Assembly (NCBI GenBank): GCA_963844325.1
Contig: CAWJNV010000002.1
Span: 6,014,001 to 6,078,000, forward strand
DNA: 64,000 nt
Direction: 5' to 3'
Source of the DNA: CADCTQ01 sp963844325
Lineage (GTDB): Bacteria; Bacteroidota; Bacteroidia; Cytophagales; 172606-1
Shown here: positions 61,929-64,000 of the stretch, one piece after another
Layout of the letters: each line of letters opens with the position of its first letter
Numbering within the stretch: the first letter of the stretch is position 1
The notes under the pieces: generated by a model
What the model was told of the DNA's origin: nothing
Seen by the model: the letters and a program-made list of their open reading frames with translations, nothing else
The model's database searches: none
Position numbers and translations under genes: made by a program

Positions 61929-64000
61929 CTACGCCTCTTGCAGCCGCTTTTGCAGCACCGTGCCGTCGCGGAGGTAGCGGTCCACGGCGTATTCGAGGGG
62001 CGGCATGAGCCAGGCCTTTTCGCTGGAAAGTACGGTAGATTGCACGGGCAGGCCGGTGCTGTTCTGCACTTGCCGGTCGTACCAGCGTTGCACCTGGTCT
62101 TCGGGCAGGCCCGCTTTCAGGGCAACGAGCCGGGCAAAGCCGGCCCAGCTTACGTCGCCGCGGTTGGCCAGGTGCCAGATGCCTCCGGCCCCGTCGAGCA
62201 GCAGGTCGAGGCTGGCGTGCACCAGGTCCACTACGTACGTGGGCGACACCCGCAGGTGCGCCGCCACGTCGAAGGGGTCGGCCACCGCAAACCGGCGGAG
62301 GAAGATGGTAGCAAAGTTGTGCTCGTCCCACGGACCGAAAAAGGCGCTGGTGCGGATCACCAGGGCCGACGGCAGCAGGGCCCCTACGTCCTTTTCGGCG
62401 GCGGCCTTGCTGGCCCCGTACACCCCGCCCGGCGCCACCGGGTCACTTTCCACGTAGGGTTCCCCTTTGGTTCCGTCGAACACCAGGTCCGAGGAAAACG
62501 TCAGGTACTTGATGCCGGCGTCGCGGCAGGCGGTAGCCAGTTGCACGGCGCCGTGGTGGTTTTCGCGGTAGCACCGCTCCGGTTCGCGTTCGGCCTCGGC
62601 GGCTTTCACGTACCCGGCCGTGTTGATCACCGCCCAGGGTTTTATTTCGCCGAGCACCTGCCGGATTTGCGCCGGGTTGGTAACGTCCATTTCCTGGCGG
62701 CTCACCAGCCGGAAGGCAATGCCGCGGCCGGTACAGATTTTCGCAAACGCCTTGCCCAGCGTGCCGGTGGCCCCGGTGATGAGCACGGGCCGGCCCACGG
62801 GCGTAGCGTGGGTGCTGCCCCTGAGGTGCTTGGCAAAATCCGATTCTTTGATCCAGCGGTCGTCGCGTTGCCACCAGCCTTTCCCCTCCAGGATGGGATG
62901 GGTGGCCTTGCCGGTCCGGTTGATCTCCGTGACCAGGTTGGATAGGCCGGTGGGCCGGGGCTCGGCGCTGCGCAGGTCGAGCAGGCCCGGCTCGTAGTAG
63001 TGCCGGGTGTGCACCAGCAGGCTGTCCCAGTCGTACGAGCCCAGCAGGGCCCACACCGTTACGGCGCGGAGGTCCACGCCACTGGCTTTCAGCCGGTTGG
63101 CCGATTGCCACACCTGGTAGAACCAACGCATGTGGTCTTCGCGGGTGCAGCCCAGGTGGACTTCGGTAATGGCAATGGGAATGCGGTACCGTTCCCAGGC
63201 TTGCGTAAGCAGCCCGAAGGCGCCTTCCAGCTTTACGTCGGGAATGCGGACGGCCTCCGTATCCACGTACCGGTGGCGGCCGTTGCCGCCCGCCAGGTGG
63301 GGTGGATACTGCGCAATCCGTTCGTCGAGGTACCGTTCGCTGGTGAGGTAGTGGTTGATGCCCAGCAGGTCGGGCGGACAGGGATTTTCCCAGAAAAAGG
63401 CCAGTTCTTCTTCCTTCAGCCCTTCTTCCATGAGGTTTCGCCACATCCAGTGCTGAGGCGTGACGCGGCCGCACAACAAGTCGAAGGACAGCCAGCGCCG
63501 GTGGTTTTCATATTTTGCCTGGTAGGCCAGCAGCGGCGTGCTGTACGTCTGTCCCAGGTCTTCGGTCTGCACCAGTTTGGCGTCGGGCCGCACCTTGCGG
63601 ATTTCCTGCATGGCCAGCACCGTGCCCTTGCATTCGTGGTAGAGCAGGCGCAGAAACGACCGGCTGCTTTGCCCGTGCGGGAACCAGTGCCCGTACAGGC
63701 CGCAGAAGCGGGCCGTGGTGACGGGTTCGTTCACGGGGGTATAATACTCCACCCAGGGGTAGCGCCGGGCCACCATGCCGGCAAACGTAGCCAGCCCGTC
63801 CACGAAGGCAGGGTGTTCAATGGAGGCGTAGCGGGGCCCGCTCCCGTGGTGCACCAGGCCCACAATCGGCCTGATATCCAGTTCCCGCAGCTTCGCCAGC
63901 TGCTGGTCGGGCCAGCGCCAGTCGGGGGAGGACAGGCTTTGGGGGGCGGTGCGTTCCCACAGCACGGGATAGCGCAACGTACGGATGCCGGTGGCGGCAA
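61929..64000 (-). CDS. GH1-like glycosidase fused to RmlD-like sugar-nucleotide reductase, 5' truncated
   Basis: The frame is open to the window edge (the residues preceding the shown TTG are TGIRTLRYP-like), so the true start is outside; at least 690 codons are present. The N-terminal half is a family-1-like beta-glucosidase barrel: YYTPVNEPVTTARFCGLYGH with the acid/base Glu in NEP, LLGINHYL, IAITEVHLGC with a Glu at the nucleophile position. The C-terminal half (about 400-690) is an SDR of the RmlD/dTDP-4-dehydrorhamnose reductase type: VLITGATGTLGKAFAKI, INTAGYVKAAEAER, YGASKAAAEKDV (YxxxK). The pairing suggests polysaccharide or glycoconjugate synthesis. Such fusions occur in Bacteroidota, but the product is not known. 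Confidence 0.85.
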   Translation of the reverse strand, partial: AATGIRTLRYPVLWERTAPQSLSSPDWRWPDQQLAKLRELDIRPIVGLVHHGSGPRYASIEHPAFVDGLATFAGMVARRYPWVEYYTPVNEPVTTARFCGLYGHWFPHGQSSRSFLRLLYHECKGTVLAMQEIRKVRPDAKLVQTEDLGQTYSTPLLAYQAKYENHRRWLSFDLLCGRVTPQHWMWRNLMEEGLKEEELAFFWENPCPPDLLGINHYLTSERYLDERIAQYPPHLAGGNGRHRYVDTEAVRIPDVKLEGAFGLLTQAWERYRIPIAITEVHLGCTREDHMRWFYQVWQSANRLKASGVDLRAVTVWALLGSYDWDSLLVHTRHYYEPGLLDLRSAEPRPTGLSNLVTEINRTGKATHPILEGKGWWQRDDRWIKESDFAKHLRGSTHATPVGRPVLITGATGTLGKAFAKICTGRGIAFRLVSRQEMDVTNPAQIRQVLGEIKPWAVINTAGYVKAAEAEREPERCYRENHHGAVQLATACRDAGIKYLTFSSDLVFDGTKGEPYVESDPVAPGGVYGASKAAAEKDVGALLPSALVIRTSAFFGPWDEHNFATIFLRRFAVADPFDVAAHLRVSPTYVVDLVHASLDLLLDGAGGIWHLANRGDVSWAGFARLVALKAGLPEDQVQRWYDRQVQNSTGLPVQSTVLSSEKAWLMPPLEYAVDRYLRDGTVLQKRLQEA

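Overview
This window is chromosomal DNA of a GC-rich member of the Bacteroidota, most likely a Cytophagales/Spirosomaceae-like organism. The evidence is tandem MacB/FtsX-like permeases, a type IX secretion (T9SS) cargo protein, PA14-OmpA and CHAT-TPR proteins, TAnnTTTG-type -7 boxes, a Bacteroidota-style tgt and OmpA/outer-membrane beta-barrel proteins. No rRNA, tRNA, CRISPR array, transposase or phage gene was found. Both ends cut through genes.

Layout. (1) 1-9997: four tandem FtsX/MacB-type permease genes on the + strand, the first cut by the window edge and the second broken by a frameshift. (2) 10264-20028: a T9SS-type secreted protein, then a signalling block with two large PAS histidine kinases, two single-domain response regulators and two small STAS-like proteins. 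(3) 20122-31603: small lipoproteins, an MBL-rhodanese persulfide enzyme, a frameshifted zinc metalloprotease-like gene, tgt, a pair of 105-aa paralogues, a PA14-OmpA protein and an amidohydrolase. (4) 31660-39315: an ECF sigma factor with a TPR/anti-sigma-like partner, divergent from a cassette made of a small beta-rich protein, a TPR-CHAT caspase-like protease (with an in-frame TGA where the family has Trp), another small protein, a MACPF/perforin-like candidate pore former and a decayed beta-rich ORF. This cassette is the best candidate for an undescribed system. (5) 39380-43108: a sucrose-use operon (SLC45-like transporter, GH100-like invertase, PfkB fructokinase). (6) 43432-44472: a lower-GC TIR-Sel1 protein. 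(7) 44700-48716: assorted hypothetical proteins, a beta-barrel, and an HTH/SRPBCC pair. (8) 49693-52370: the mlaEFD lipid-transport operon. (9) 53399-61802: a chemosensory operon (STAS, cheA, cheW, OprB-like porin, MCP, cheR, cheB) with no cheY. (10) 61929-64000: a GH1-like/RmlD-like fusion cut by the right edge.

The most striking non-coding feature is a set of about ten unrelated families of imperfect palindromic 'phrase' repeats that fill nearly every intergenic gap, including successive gaps inside the che operon. Some are nested inside each other. Three genes carry clean single-site disruptions (frameshifts near 3610 and 23822, a TGA at 36391). These could be real pseudogenes or sequence errors.
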